A stretch of DNA of 64,000 bases from Bradyrhizobium sp. SZCCT0231 (GCF_018130245.1 NZ_JAFCKP010000001.1:186001-250000); one strand, 5' to 3'; positions 1 through 8,515 are shown, numbered from the stretch's first letter. Program-made: numbers and translations. The notes: generated by a model from the sequence alone, not told the origin.

Positions 1-2517
1 GCCCATCTCGAAATCGAGATCGGGGTTTTGCACGAAGCTCGCGGTCGGCTGCAAATCGGCGTTGATGTAGGCCTTGGTCACGCCGCGCTCGGTGCGGCTC
101 AGCGCGGTCGGGCCAGCCGAGACGATCATGTCGCAGCCGAGGATGACATCGGCGCCGCCCGTGGTGATGCGGACCGCGGAGATGTCCTCCGGCCTCCGTG
201 CGATGCGGACATGGCTCATCACCGCGCCGTTCTTCTGTGAGAGGCCGGTGAAGTCGAGCGCCGAGCAACCGCGGCCGTCGACATGGGCGGCCATGCCGAG
301 CAGCGCGCCGATGGTGATGACGCCGGTGCCGCCGATGCCGGTGACGAGGATGTTGTAGGGGCCGTCCAGCTCACGCGCGGGCGGCAGCGGCAGATCGGCG
401 AACAGCTGGCCGGAGTCCACCGCCGAGGTCTTCATCCGCTTGAGCGTGCCGCCATGCACCGTGACGAAGCTCGGGCAGAAGCCCTCGACGCAGGAAAAGT
501 CCTTGTTGCAGTTCGACTGGTCGATCTGGCGCTTGCGGCCGAACTCGGTCTCGAGCGGCTGCACCGAGACGCAGTTGGAGGCCTGCGAGCAATCGCCGCA
601 GCCTTCGCAGACGAGCTCGTTGATGAAGGCGCGCTTGGCCGGATCCGGGTAGAGCCCGCGCTTGCGGCGGCGGCGCTTTTCCGCGGCGCAGGTCTGGTCG
701 TAGATGATAACCGTGAGACCCTTGATGTCCCGCAGTTCCCGCTGCACGGCATCGAGCTCGCGGCGATGATGGATGGTCGCGCCCTGCGGGAAGTAATTGC
801 CTTCGGGGTATTTGCCTGGATCGTCCGAGACGATCGCAAGCCGCTTGACGCCTTCTGCCCAGACCTGATGCGCGATCTGGGCGACGTTGAAGGCACCTTC
901 GGCCGGTTGGCCGCCGGTCATGGCGACGGCGTCGTTGTAGAGGATCTTGTAGGTGATGTTGATGCCGGCGGCCGAGGCCGCGCGGAGGGCGAGCAGCCCG
1001 GAATGGGTGTAGGTGCCGTCGCCGAGGTTCTGAAAAATGTGCGTCTCGGTGGTGAAGGGCGACTGGCCGATCCAGTTCACGCCCTCGGCGCCCATATGCG
1101 AGATCAGATCGGTGCGGCGGGTCGGCATGCTCAGCGCCATGCCGTGGCAGCCGATGCCGGCCATGGCGCGGCTTCCGTCGGGCACGCGCGTCGAGGAATT
1201 GTGCGGGCAGCCCGAGCAGAAGAACGGTGTGCGCGCCAGCTTGATCTGCGTGCTGGTGGTGACGGGATTGTCGAACGCCTCGAGCCGGGCGAGGCGCTGC
1301 TCCAGCACTGGGCTGTGGTGACCGAGCTTGCGCAAGCGCGCCACAAGCGCAGACGCGACAATGGTCGGCGTCAGCTCGCCCTCGCTCGGCAAGAGTGGCG
1401 CACCGCGCTCGTCGCGCTTGCCCGTGACGGTTGGGCGCCTGGACGCATCGATGTTGTAGAGGATGCGCATCAGCTGGTCTTCGATGAAGCCGCGCTTCTC
1501 CTCGACCACCAGCACGTCCTGAAGACCTTCGGCGAAACGCTTGGCGCCGCTTTCCTCCAGCGGCCAGGTCAGCGCGACCTTGTAGATGCGAAGGCCGAGA
1601 TCCTGAGCGTCCTTGTCGGTGATGCCGAGGTCGGCGAGGGCCTGGCGCAGGTCGAGATAGGCCTTGCCGGTCGCGATGATGCCGAGACGTGCCGGCTTGG
1701 AATCGAGCACGATGCGGTCGAGCTGGTTGGCGCGGGCAAAGGCCTGCACCGCGGCCATCTTCGGGCCGAACAGGCGCTTCTCGGCTTCGAGCGGCGGATC
1801 GGGCCAGCGGATGTTGAGGCCGCCGGGCGGAATCTCGAAATCGTCGGGCAGCTTGATCTGGATACGTTCGGGGTCGCTATAGATCGAGGCCGAGCTCTCC
1901 ACGGTCTCGCTGATCGCCTTGAACCCGACCCAGCAGCCGGAGAAGCGGGACAGCGCGAAGCCGTAGAGGCCGAGATCGAGATAGTCCTGCAGCGTCGCGG
2001 GATTGATCACGGGGATCAGCGCCGCCGCGAACACCTGCTCGCTCTGATGCGCCAGGGTCGAGGACTGGCAGCCATGATCGTCGCCGGCGAGCGCCAGCAC
2101 GCCACCGTTGAGCGAGGTGCCGGCCGCATTCGCGTGCTTGAGCGCATCGACCGAGCGGTCGACGCCTGGGCCCTTGCCGTACCAAATGCCGAACACGCCA
2201 TCGACCTTGGCGCCGGGAAACAGGCCGACCTGCTGGCTGCCCCAGACCGCGGTTGCCGCCAGATCCTCGTTCAGGCCGGGGACGAAGGCGATGTCGTGCT
2301 GCTGGAGATGCGCCTTCGCGCGCCACAGCGCGTGATCGTACATGCCGAGCGGGGAACCCCGATAGCCCGAGATGAAGCCGCCGGTGTTGAGCCCCTGAAG
2401 CCGGTCGCGTTCGCGCTGCAGCATGGGCAGGCGGACCAGGGCTTGCGTGCCTGACAGGAAGATCCGCTTCGATTCGAGCCGGTATTTGTCGTCCAGCTCG
2501 ACCTGCATCAGCGTCAT
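1..2517 (-). CDS. Indolepyruvate ferredoxin oxidoreductase, fused type, 3'-truncated by window edge
   Basis: Oxidatively decarboxylates aryl-pyruvates (indolepyruvate, phenylpyruvate) to acyl-CoA with ferredoxin as electron acceptor, in the cytoplasm. I read 839 codons from ATG at 2517 with no stop before base 1; fused IorA/IorB homologues run to about 1,150 residues, so roughly the last quarter (the IorB part) is missing. The N-terminal pyrimidine-binding part has GYRGSPLG. The TPP-binding half has CSGCPHNSS, GIGCHGMALS and MGAEGVNWIG. A cysteine-rich Fe-S stretch follows (CEGCGDCSQASNC, then CNKDFSC..GFC), and the start of the gamma-like domain shows GIGGTGV. The start MTLMQVELDDKYRLES matches the usual N-terminus of the family. 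It faces away from the next gene and probably serves amino-acid (Trp/Phe) catabolism. Family assignment is firm; the true substrate is not shown by sequence. Confidence 0.93.
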   Translation of the reverse strand, partial: MTLMQVELDDKYRLESKRIFLSGTQALVRLPMLQRERDRLQGLNTGGFISGYRGSPLGMYDHALWRAKAHLQQHDIAFVPGLNEDLAATAVWGSQQVGLFPGAKVDGVFGIWYGKGPGVDRSVDALKHANAAGTSLNGGVLALAGDDHGCQSSTLAHQSEQVFAAALIPVINPATLQDYLDLGLYGFALSRFSGCWVGFKAISETVESSASIYSDPERIQIKLPDDFEIPPGGLNIRWPDPPLEAEKRLFGPKMAAVQAFARANQLDRIVLDSKPARLGIIATGKAYLDLRQALADLGITDKDAQDLGLRIYKVALTWPLEESGAKRFAEGLQDVLVVEEKRGFIEDQLMRILYNIDASRRPTVTGKRDERGAPLLPSEGELTPTIVASALVARLRKLGHHSPVLEQRLARLEAFDNPVTTSTQIKLARTPFFCSGCPHNSSTRVPDGSRAMAGIGCHGMALSMPTRRTDLISHMGAEGVNWIGQSPFTTETHIFQNLGDGTYTHSGLLALRAASAAGINITYKILYNDAVAMTGGQPAEGAFNVAQIAHQVWAEGVKRLAIVSDDPGKYPEGNYFPQGATIHHRRELDAVQRELRDIKGLTVIIYDQTCAAEKRRRRKRGLYPDPAKRAFINELVCEGCGDCSQASNCVSVQPLETEFGRKRQIDQSNCNKDFSCVEGFCPSFVTVHGGTLKRMKTSAVDSGQLFADLPLPPARELDGPYNILVTGIGGTGVITIGALLGMAAHVDGRGCSALDFTGLSQKNGAVMSHVRIARRPEDISAVRITTGGADVILGCDMIVSAGPTALSRTERGVTKAYINADLQPTASFVQNPDLDFEMG

Positions 2518-2674
2518 TTCGGAAGTCCTTGGCTCTCGGGGTTTGCGCTGCGGGAGGGATTGCGGCTGCGCGTCGCGAATTGTGACAGTCAAAAGCATGC
2601 CACAGCGAAGTCAATATCGCTGGCCGCATCCGTGGCGGTCCTGTTAGTCATGGCTTACTAGCGGAGGAGAGAGC

Positions 2675-3616
2675 ATGACGGGCTTCGATACCCAGATCAC
2701 TCAGACCGGAGGCGCCTTGATCGGACCGTGGCGCAGGCCGCGGCAGATGCTGCAGGCGCAAACCTACGACGCGCATGCCTCGATCCACGATGACGTGACC
2801 GCGCAAAAGCTCGGCTTCAAGGGAGGTACGATCGAGGGGCCGACGCATTTCAGCCAGTTTGCGCCGCTGTGCGAGCGACAATGGGGGCAGGTCTGGTTCG
2901 AGAGCGGCTGCCTCTCTGCGCATTACCGCAGCGTCTGCTACGAGGGCGAAGAGGTGCAGGCGATCCTGATGGCTTCCTCAGTTGAGCAACCAGAGTGTCA
3001 GATCCAGATGGTCAAGCGCGACGGCACCGAGGTGCTACGCGGCACTGCCTCCGTCGTTGACAGCCCGACTGCCCTTGACCTGCGCCTCCGTGAGTTGAAG
3101 CCGCTCCCCGATCCCGTCATCCTTCGCGATATGAAGGTCGGCATGAAGAGCAAGCGGCAGGCGGTGCGGATGGCGTTCGACCAGACCATGGGCGACCTCT
3201 ATCCGTTCTCGCTTCGGCAGAAGCTCGCCGTCATCACCGAGAACTCGCCCTATTACGCGGCCGCGGACAATCCGTGGGGCAAGCCCATTATCCCGATGGA
3301 GATGCTGAGCGTGCTGTTTCAGTATCGCTCCAAGGACGATCCGCTGCCGGCCAAGGGCCCGGCCGTCGGCCTGTTCGCCGACCAGGAGATCCGCCTGCTG
3401 AAGGGCCCGCTCTTCGAGGGCGAGGAGTACGAGGTCGAGCGCGAAGTGGTCGCGCTCTCCGGCAGCCGCCGCACCGAAAGCGCCTGGGTCAAGACGCGCG
3501 TGTTCGACAAGGCGGGCACGATGGTGGCGACCATGTTGCTGAACATGGCAACGCTGAAGGACTCGTATGCGCCGTATGAGGATGAATATCGGCGGCAGTA
3601 TGGGGCAGGGCGGTAG
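2675..3616 (+). CDS. MaoC-like double-hotdog protein, function unknown
   Basis: A 313-residue cytoplasmic protein that I read as two hotdog folds. The N-terminal half (about 25-150) has the hydratase-like run KLGFKGGTIEGPTHFSQF followed by hydrophobic strands. The C-terminal half (about 200-300) repeats the hotdog pattern (GLFADQEIRLLKGPLFEGE, then a long central helix and strands). The canonical MaoC Asp/His hydratase motif is not clearly present, so dehydratase or thioesterase activity is not assured. ATG at 2675 has a good ribosome site (GGAGGAGAG) 6-8 bases upstream. It is divergent from the indolepyruvate oxidoreductase and could act on acyl-CoA from that pathway, but this is only neighbourhood inference. 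It is followed by a palindromic repeat and has no operon partner. Confidence 0.7.
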   Translation: MTGFDTQITQTGGALIGPWRRPRQMLQAQTYDAHASIHDDVTAQKLGFKGGTIEGPTHFSQFAPLCERQWGQVWFESGCLSAHYRSVCYEGEEVQAILMASSVEQPECQIQMVKRDGTEVLRGTASVVDSPTALDLRLRELKPLPDPVILRDMKVGMKSKRQAVRMAFDQTMGDLYPFSLRQKLAVITENSPYYAAADNPWGKPIIPMEMLSVLFQYRSKDDPLPAKGPAVGLFADQEIRLLKGPLFEGEEYEVEREVVALSGSRRTESAWVKTRVFDKAGTMVATMLLNMATLKDSYAPYEDEYRRQYGAGR

Positions 3617-3625
3617 TCCTTGTTC

Positions 3626-3729
3626 GTCATTCCGGAGCGCGCGCAGCGCGAGCCCGGAATCCATTTCACCTCATACGTTGCCGCCCGATGGATTCCGGGC
3701 TCGCGACTTCGTCGCGCCCCGGAATGACG
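3626..3729. repeat. Palindromic intergenic repeat, family A (GTCATTCCGG...)
   Basis: About 104 bases whose outer ends are inverted (GTCATTCCGG / CCGGAATGAC) and which contain a second inverted pair around GGAATCCAT / ATGGATTCC. The same architecture recurs at 63258-63363, and diverged relatives lie at 57066-57162 and 35022-35164. All four lie just downstream of a gene. RNA from either strand would fold into a long hairpin. This is a dispersed, non-coding element of the rhizobial/Bradyrhizobium type; it may terminate transcription of the upstream gene. Confidence 0.85.
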
Positions 3730-3858
3730 ACGGAGAGCGCTCATCCTTTAAGCAAATGCACGTCGCAAAGCCGTCGCACAGCGAATAAGCAGACGCCGGC
3801 TTTTCGCGTAAGTTTCTGAGCGCACTGTAAATTCCCTCGCCGCCCGCGCCCCAACGCA

Positions 3859-3870
3859 ATTGTACACAAT
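3859..3870. promoter_or_regulatory. Inverted repeat ATTGT-AC-ACAAT, possible GntR-type operator
   Basis: A perfect 5-base inverted repeat with a 2-base spacer directly abuts the -24 element of the sigma-54 promoter at 3870-3885. TTGTnnACAA resembles operators of GntR/FadR-type repressors. The position would let a bound protein block the holoenzyme. The match could be chance in a region this short, and no GntR gene is adjacent. Confidence 0.4.
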
Positions 3871-3885
3871 GGCACGGCGCTTGCA
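3870..3885 (+). promoter_or_regulatory. Sigma-54 (RpoN) -24/-12 promoter
   Basis: TGGCACG, four bases, TTGCA: this matches the RpoN consensus TGGCACG-N4-TTGCW at every position, with the invariant GG at 3871-3872 and GC at 3883-3884. Transcription would start near 3896, leaving a leader of about 28 bases before the ATG at 3924. It drives the amidohydrolase-permease pair. RpoN promoters need an enhancer-binding activator; NtrC is the obvious candidate for a nitrogen-scavenging operon, but I did not find a convincing NtrC site upstream. Confidence 0.85.
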
Positions 3886-3923
3886 GAACTCCTGGCCAAG
3901 AGAGTTCTCGCGGGGCCTGCGTC

Positions 3924-4622
3924 ATGTTGAACTCAGCCAAGCCGACAAAGGGAGTCGTCAGCGCCGAGCCCGAGCCGATCACGCTCGACTGGCCCGCCAC
4001 CGCGCTCCTCATCATCGACATGCAGCGCGATTTTCTCGAGCCCGGCGGCTTCGGCGAAACGCTCGGCAACGACGTCAGCCAGCTCGCGCGCGCGGTGAAG
4101 CCGATCGGCGCGGTGCTGACGGAGGCGCGCGACACCGGCATGCTGGTCATCCACACCCGCGAGGGGCATCTGCCTGATCTCTCCGACGCACCGCCGGCGA
4201 AGGTCGAGCGCGGCGCGCCGAGCCTTCGCATCGGCGATCCCGGTCCGATGGGACGCATCCTCATTCGCGGTGAGGCCGGCCACGACATCATTCCCGAGCT
4301 CTATCCGCTCGACAGCGAGATCGTGATCGACAAGCCCGGCAAGGGCGCCTTCTACGCCACCGAGCTCGGCGACGTCCTGGAGAAGTACGGAATCGAGAAT
4401 CTGCTGGTGTGCGGCGTCACCACCGAAGTGTGCGTCAACACCACCGTGCGCGAGGCCAATGACCGCGGCTATCGCTGCGTCGTCATCTCCGACGGCTGCG
4501 CATCCTACTTCCCCGAATTTCACGAGATGGGCCTGAAAATGATCAAGGCCCAGGGTGGCATCTTCGGCTGGGTCGCGAGCTCAGCCGCAGTTCTGGAGGC
4601 AATGAAAGTTTCGACCACATAG
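3924..4622 (+). CDS. Isochorismatase-fold cysteine amidohydrolase, biuret-hydrolase-like
   Basis: A 232-residue cytosolic amidohydrolase of the cysteine hydrolase superfamily. The triad can be placed: Asp32 ([10 protein letters not shown]), Lys137 (DKPGKGAF) and nucleophile Cys170 (CGVTTEVCV, with the usual cis-peptide GVTT). The middle section ([36 protein letters not shown]) and REANDRGY closely resemble rhizobial biuret hydrolase, so the likely job is hydrolysis of a small ureide such as biuret or a carbamoyl compound, releasing ammonia. It sits 10 bases ahead of an NCS2 permease gene and behind a sigma-54 promoter, which fits nitrogen scavenging. Related enzymes take N-carbamoylsarcosine or ureidoacrylate, so the substrate is not settled. 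Start chosen at MLNSAKP, the first ATG after the predicted transcript start. Confidence 0.85.
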   Translation: MLNSAKPTKGVVSAEPEPITLDWPATALLIIDMQRDFLEPGGFGETLGNDVSQLARAVKPIGAVLTEARDTGMLVIHTREGHLPDLSDAPPAKVERGAPSLRIGDPGPMGRILIRGEAGHDIIPELYPLDSEIVIDKPGKGAFYATELGDVLEKYGIENLLVCGVTTEVCVNTTVREANDRGYRCVVISDGCASYFPEFHEMGLKMIKAQGGIFGWVASSAAVLEAMKVSTT

Positions 4623-4632
4623 GGGTATTATC

Positions 4633-6300
4633 ATGAGCACATTGACGGGGACGGCCGGCAGTTCTGATCTGAACAAGCCCGCTTTCAAGCCGGCGCTATG
4701 GACGTCGGGCGACTGGAACGCGTTTTTCGGCTTCGGCACCAACATCCTCGTCAACATGCTGGTGCTCACGGGCCTGTTGCGCTTCGTCTTGAAGATGCCG
4801 GATAGTCTCGTGTTCGGCCGCATCCTGCCCGCGCTCGGGCTGATGATGTGTCTCTCCACCTTCTATTACGCCTATCTCGCTTATCGCCTCGCGCAGAAGA
4901 CCGGCCGCAATGACGTCTGCGCGCTGCCGTCGGGCGTCAGCGTGCCGCACATGTTCATCGTCACCTTCGTGATCATGCTGCCGATCACGCTCAAGACCGG
5001 CGATCCGCTCAAGGGCTGGTCGGCGGGCCTCGTTTGGGTGTTCTTCCAGAGCTTCATTCTCATGATCGGCGGCTTCATCGCTCCGTTCATCCGCAAGATC
5101 ACGCCGCGCGCGGCGCTGCTCGGCACGCTTGCAGGTGTCTCCGTCACCTTCATCTCGATGCGGCCGGCGCTGGAGATGTACATGACCCCGCAGATCGGCC
5201 TCGTCTGCTTCGCCATCATCCTGGTGAGCTGGTTCGGCGGTGTGAAGTATTGGCGCGGCGTTCCCGCCGGACTCGTCGCGATCGCGGCCGGCATGATCAT
5301 CGCATGGGGCTCGAACCTGTTCGGGCTCGGTCTCGGCGGCTTGAGCCTCAAAGGCGTCGGCGCGGCCTTTGCCAATTTCGGCTTCTCGGTGCCGATCCCG
5401 GCGGTAGGCTATGTCTTCTCCGGCTTCGAGTTCCTCGGCATCATCCTGGTCACCGCCATCCCGTTCGGCATCTACGACCTCGTCGAGGCCATGGACAATG
5501 TGGAGAGCGCGGAAGCGGCCGGCGACGAATATCCGACCACGCGCGTGCTCACCGCTGACGGCGTCGTCAGCCTGATCGGCTGCCTGATGGGCAATCCCTT
5601 CATCAACGCCGTCTATATCGGCCATCCCGGCTGGAAGGCGATGGGCGGGCGCATCGGCTATTCGGCTGCGACCGGCATCATGGTGGTCGTGCTGTCCTGG
5701 TTCGGCATCATCTCGGTGCTGCTGGCGCTCGTGCCCGTCGTCGCGATCTCGCCGATCCTGCTCTACATCGGCATGCTGATCGGCGCGCAGGCGTTCCAGA
5801 CCACGCCGGTCAAGCACGCGCCTGCGATCGTGCTGGCGTTGACCCCGCACCTTGCCGCCTGGGCCAAGCTCCAGATCGACACGATGCTCGGCTCCACCAT
5901 GAACGCGGCGGCAACCGTCGGCGGCATGGCGGCCGACAAGGCCGATGCGGTCAAGGCCGCCGCGATCGCCGCGCTGCCGCAGCAGGGCGTGTTCTATCAC
6001 GGCCTCGAGGTGATGGGCGGCGGCTCCATCCTCGGCGGCCTCATCCTCGGCGCGATCGGCGTCTTCATCATCGAGCGGGATTTCGAGAAGGCGTCCGCCT
6101 TTGCGCTGGTCGGGGCGGTGCTGACTTATTTCGGCTTCATGCACGGCGAGTCCGTCGGCATCGGCGGCGGCTTTGGCGTGGCGCCCGCGGTCGCGCTGGC
6201 CTACGCCGTGATGGCCGCCGGCCTGTTCGCCGCCGCCAAGCTCGGCGCCAGCGAGCCCTACGCCGCGCATCCGGAGATGTCGGCCGCGCCGGCGGAGTAG
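4633..6300 (+). CDS. NCS2/AzgA-like nucleobase-type permease
   Basis: A 555-residue inner-membrane protein with about 12-14 hydrophobic spans. The layout is that of the NCS2 (nucleobase-cation symporter-2) family, closest in appearance to the AzgA/Ghx-like branch: an early SGDWNAFFGFGTN segment, a long hydrophobic core and the late LLYIGMLIGAQAF helix. The gene begins 10 bases after the amidohydrolase stop, preceded by AGGGGT, so the two are cotranscribed from the sigma-54 promoter. By context it should import the ureide or nucleobase-like substrate that the amidohydrolase splits; substrate is inferred from the operon, not seen. A strong stem-loop follows at 6321-6348. Confidence 0.85.
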   Translation: MSTLTGTAGSSDLNKPAFKPALWTSGDWNAFFGFGTNILVNMLVLTGLLRFVLKMPDSLVFGRILPALGLMMCLSTFYYAYLAYRLAQKTGRNDVCALPSGVSVPHMFIVTFVIMLPITLKTGDPLKGWSAGLVWVFFQSFILMIGGFIAPFIRKITPRAALLGTLAGVSVTFISMRPALEMYMTPQIGLVCFAIILVSWFGGVKYWRGVPAGLVAIAAGMIIAWGSNLFGLGLGGLSLKGVGAAFANFGFSVPIPAVGYVFSGFEFLGIILVTAIPFGIYDLVEAMDNVESAEAAGDEYPTTRVLTADGVVSLIGCLMGNPFINAVYIGHPGWKAMGGRIGYSAATGIMVVVLSWFGIISVLLALVPVVAISPILLYIGMLIGAQAFQTTPVKHAPAIVLALTPHLAAWAKLQIDTMLGSTMNAAATVGGMAADKADAVKAAAIAALPQQGVFYHGLEVMGGGSILGGLILGAIGVFIIERDFEKASAFALVGAVLTYFGFMHGESVGIGGGFGVAPAVALAYAVMAAGLFAAAKLGASEPYAAHPEMSAAPAE

Positions 6301-6320
6301 GCTTGGCCTCAAATCTCGTG

Positions 6321-6348
6321 GAGCGGCCGGCCAATGGCCCGGCCGCTC
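6321..6348. terminator. 10-bp stem-loop between convergent NCS2 permease and soxA genes
   Basis: GAGCGGCCGG pairs perfectly with CCGGCCGCTC across an 8-base loop. It lies 21 bases after the permease stop and 6 bases beyond the soxA stop on the other strand, so it can serve both transcripts. The plus-strand tail (CTGTTTC) is only moderately T-rich. Confidence 0.7.
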
Positions 6349-6353
6349 CTGTT

Positions 6354-7133
6354 TCAGGGACGCACCGCCGGCGTCTCCATCGGCAGGCCACGCGCCCGCG
6401 ACATCAGATAGAGCTCGAGCGCGACGAGCTCGGGCGAGCCGTAGTCATAGGCCTGGGCCCGGACGCCGGTCATGCAGCTGCGCAGCCGCCGCTCGAGCGA
6501 CCCCAGCGTCTGCCATTCCAGGCGATAGAGCGGATAGCCGGTCGGCTGCGCTTGCGTGATCGGCGCGCCGGCGAGACGCTTGTCGAAATTGTCGTCGTGG
6601 CAGTTGGTGCAGGCGAGGTTGAGCTGGCCCTCGCGCTGCATGTAAAGCGCGCGGCCCTGCTCGACAAAGGGCTTGGCTTGCGGATCGTCACCGGCCGTGA
6701 TCGCAGTGCCGCGCGACTGGTGGGCGATGAAGGCGGACAATGCGAGCAGATCGCGGCTCTCGTAGGGCAGCGGCGTCGCCTGCTGATGATTGGCGCGGCA
6801 GAGATTGATCCGCTGATCGAGCGTGACGGGACGGCCGAGGGCCTTGTCGAAGGCGGGATAGCGTGCCGCGACGCCCTTCATGCTGCTGCGCGCATCGCCA
6901 TGACAATCGGCGCAGGCTCTGTCGGCGCTGCCGGTCTTCTTCGCCCACAGCTGCTCGCCGTCGAGCACGAACAGCATGCCGGGATTGGAGGTGTCGTCGT
7001 CCTGCATCGCCCGCGTGTCGGGCCCCATGAAGACATAGCCGGAGCGGCGCGCATCGGGCGGGATTTCACCGGCAAGCAGGGCAGGGGCCGCGGCGAACAA
7101 TGTTGCCGCCGCTATCGCGCGCCAAGAAATCAT
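6354..7133 (-). CDS. soxA: Diheme cytochrome c SoxA
   Basis: Periplasmic subunit of the SoxAX complex, which couples thiosulfate or sulfane to the carrier cysteine of SoxYZ. At 259 residues it has a signal peptide (residues 1-21, MISWRAIAAATLFAAAPALLA), two c-heme motifs (CADCH at 74-78, CTNCH at 175-179) and the active-site persulfide cysteine in LRSC (Cys220). It is thus a diheme SoxA. I chose ATG at 7133 because it overlaps the soxZ stop as ATGA and begins exactly at the signal peptide; an upstream in-frame ATG would add 18 non-signal residues. Last gene of the X-Y-Z-A run; order and overlaps indicate one transcript. Confidence 0.95.
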   Translation of the reverse strand: MISWRAIAAATLFAAAPALLAGEIPPDARRSGYVFMGPDTRAMQDDDTSNPGMLFVLDGEQLWAKKTGSADRACADCHGDARSSMKGVAARYPAFDKALGRPVTLDQRINLCRANHQQATPLPYESRDLLALSAFIAHQSRGTAITAGDDPQAKPFVEQGRALYMQREGQLNLACTNCHDDNFDKRLAGAPITQAQPTGYPLYRLEWQTLGSLERRLRSCMTGVRAQAYDYGSPELVALELYLMSRARGLPMETPAVRP

Positions 7134-7447
7134 TCGACCGTGATCGATGCCGATGCGGTGGACGAATAGCCGTTGTCGCCGATCCACTCGAACTCGAACT
7201 TGCCGCTTTCCTTCGCGACCGTGAAGAACGACAAGTACGGGTTCGCCGCGATCGCCGGAAACAGATCGGCGCGAAAAATCTCAGTGCCGTTGTAACGACA
7301 GGCGAAGCTCGTGATGATGTTGCGCGGCACCAGCTTGCCGTCGGCGGTGTGGCGGAAGCCGGTCTCCATGATGTGTGAGGTCAGCGTGCGGATCTCGATG
7401 ATCTCGCCGCGTTTGGCCTTCGAGGGAACGTTGATGAGGGCGGCCAT
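7130..7447 (-). CDS. soxZ: Thiosulfate carrier partner SoxZ
   Basis: A 105-residue protein that forms the SoxYZ heterodimer; SoxZ supports the SoxY swinging arm. The sequence has the immunoglobulin-like SoxZ pattern: an opening RGEIIEIRTLTSHIMETGFR, then IITSFACRYNG and a C-terminal FEFEWIGDNG strand. It has no signal peptide and would be exported with Tat-targeted SoxY, as is usual. Its ATG overlaps the SoxY stop (TGATG) and its stop overlaps the soxA start, so translation is coupled. Confidence 0.95.
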   Translation of the reverse strand: MAALINVPSKAKRGEIIEIRTLTSHIMETGFRHTADGKLVPRNIITSFACRYNGTEIFRADLFPAIAANPYLSFFTVAKESGKFEFEWIGDNGYSSTASASITVE

Positions 7448-7914
7448 CAGTTCATCTCCTCGGTGCAGGCGGCCAGCGTCACGACGATTTCGGCGGCAAT
7501 TTGCCAGAACGTGTCGTCGGAGAGGCGCGCGATCGCGACCACCTTCTGGGTGTCGGCGAGCCGAATCCGCGTCGAGACCTGAGCCCGGCCGGAGGCCGGG
7601 CCGAAATAGAAATTGCCGATGTTCGGCTGTGGGTTCTTCTCGTTGAAGACGTGAATGCTCTTGACGTGGTCGTCCGCCGTCATGGGACTGGCAACGCTCA
7701 CCGTCATCGGCACGGTGTTGCCGTTCTCGACCAGCGGCGGAATGTCGAGCTTGACCCTGCCGGTGTGAATTTGTGCTTCACCGACGATGTTGCGGATCGC
7801 GGTGTTGAGCATCGCCGGTGTTGCCTCGAGCGGTCGCAGCGTGACGATCGGGATCGTGCCGGCGACTGTCACGCCTCCGGCGAGGCTCAGGAATTGTCGT
7901 CGCGTGGTTGGCAT
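7447..7914 (-). CDS. soxY: Sulfur carrier SoxY with unusual C-terminus
   Basis: A 155-residue periplasmic carrier on which thiosulfate is bound and oxidised. A Tat signal (RRQFLSLAGG) opens the protein and the immunoglobulin-like SoxY body follows (FNEKNPQPNIGNFYFGP). In classical SoxY the chain ends with the swinging arm GGCGG; here it ends LAACTEEMN, so the conserved carrier Cys is kept but flanked by AA and followed by five residues. The gene lies 3 bases after soxX and overlaps soxZ. Whether the longer acidic tail still enters the SoxA and other partner active sites is unknown. Confidence 0.93.
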   Translation of the reverse strand: MPTTRRQFLSLAGGVTVAGTIPIVTLRPLEATPAMLNTAIRNIVGEAQIHTGRVKLDIPPLVENGNTVPMTVSVASPMTADDHVKSIHVFNEKNPQPNIGNFYFGPASGRAQVSTRIRLADTQKVVAIARLSDDTFWQIAAEIVVTLAACTEEMN

Positions 7915-7917
7915 GAC

Positions 7918-8337
7918 CTAGTCTCGAAGCGTTGCAAGAAAAGCCACGATGTCCTCGATCTCCGCAGCCGACAAGATCGGCTTGCCGGCGAAGTTGCGTC
8001 CGACGCGGACGAGGCCGTCGTTGCGATAGTAGGATGGCATGATGGTGTCCGGATTGAAGCGCGAGGCATCGACCAGTCGAAGTCGCAACTGGCTCACCGA
8101 CCACCGGTTCCCGGTGCCGGTGAGATCAGGCGCAAGGTCGCCCTGGAACCGGGTTTCCGGGAAGGGGCCGGAATGGCAGAGGATGCAGGTCGTGGTGCGC
8201 GCGAGCATCAGCGCGCGCCCGCGCGCGGCATCGCCGGGGGAGCCTGTGAGTGAAGCGGGGATGCCGTCGCCGACGATCTTGTAGGGCGGCCGCTCGTCCG
8301 CTCGGCCGGGCAGGGCGAAGGCAAGACTCGCCACCAT
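7918..8337 (-). CDS. soxX: Monoheme cytochrome c SoxX (start uncertain)
   Basis: The second subunit of SoxAX. From ATG at 8337 it has 139 residues with a single heme motif CILCH (51-55) and a likely axial Met in TIMPSYY (Met100). The start is doubtful: the signal peptide read from this ATG (MVASLAFALPGRA) lacks a positive n-region, whereas the same frame stays open upstream to 8550. That extension supplies RR and more hydrophobic residues before it, but runs through a palindromic repeat at 8392-8515. Either the short signal works, or translation starts inside or beyond the repeat. It is followed by soxY after 3 bases. Confidence 0.85.
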   Translation of the reverse strand: MVASLAFALPGRADERPPYKIVGDGIPASLTGSPGDAARGRALMLARTTTCILCHSGPFPETRFQGDLAPDLTGTGNRWSVSQLRLRLVDASRFNPDTIMPSYYRNDGLVRVGRNFAGKPILSAAEIEDIVAFLATLRD

Positions 8338-8391
8338 GAGCGCCGCAATTGCAGGTATTGGATTCGATGGCTGAAGTCGCCGCGAATTCCA

Positions 8392-8515
8392 CTTACCTCT
8401 CCCGCTTGCGGGAGAGGTCGAGCCGAAGGCGAGGGTGAGGGCTCTTTCCTCTTGGGGGTTCTCGCGAGCGGAGACACCCTCTCCGCAACCCTCCCCTGCA
8501 GGCGGGGGAGGGGGC
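8392..8515. repeat. Double-hairpin intergenic repeat, family B (CCTCTCCCGC...)
   Basis: Two short palindromes, CCTCTCCCGC-TT-GCGGGAGAGG at 8397-8418 and CCTCCCC...GGGGGAGG near 8490-8512, with a purine/pyrimidine-skewed spacer. The same kind of hairpin occurs singly near 47402-47424 and 47693-47720. This copy sits inside a transcription unit, between the FCSD gene and soxX, and the soxX frame reads through it. Confidence 0.8.

Noticed and set aside
283-2454. Long plus-strand open frame (723 codons) opposite the indolepyruvate oxidoreductase gene
   Set aside because: His/Arg/Asp/Gly-rich composition of an antisense GC-rich frame; the minus strand encodes a clear enzyme.
3755-3860. Possible NtrC enhancer sites upstream of the sigma-54 promoter
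   Set aside because: Only partial GCAC...GTGC-like half-sites; none matched the consensus well enough.
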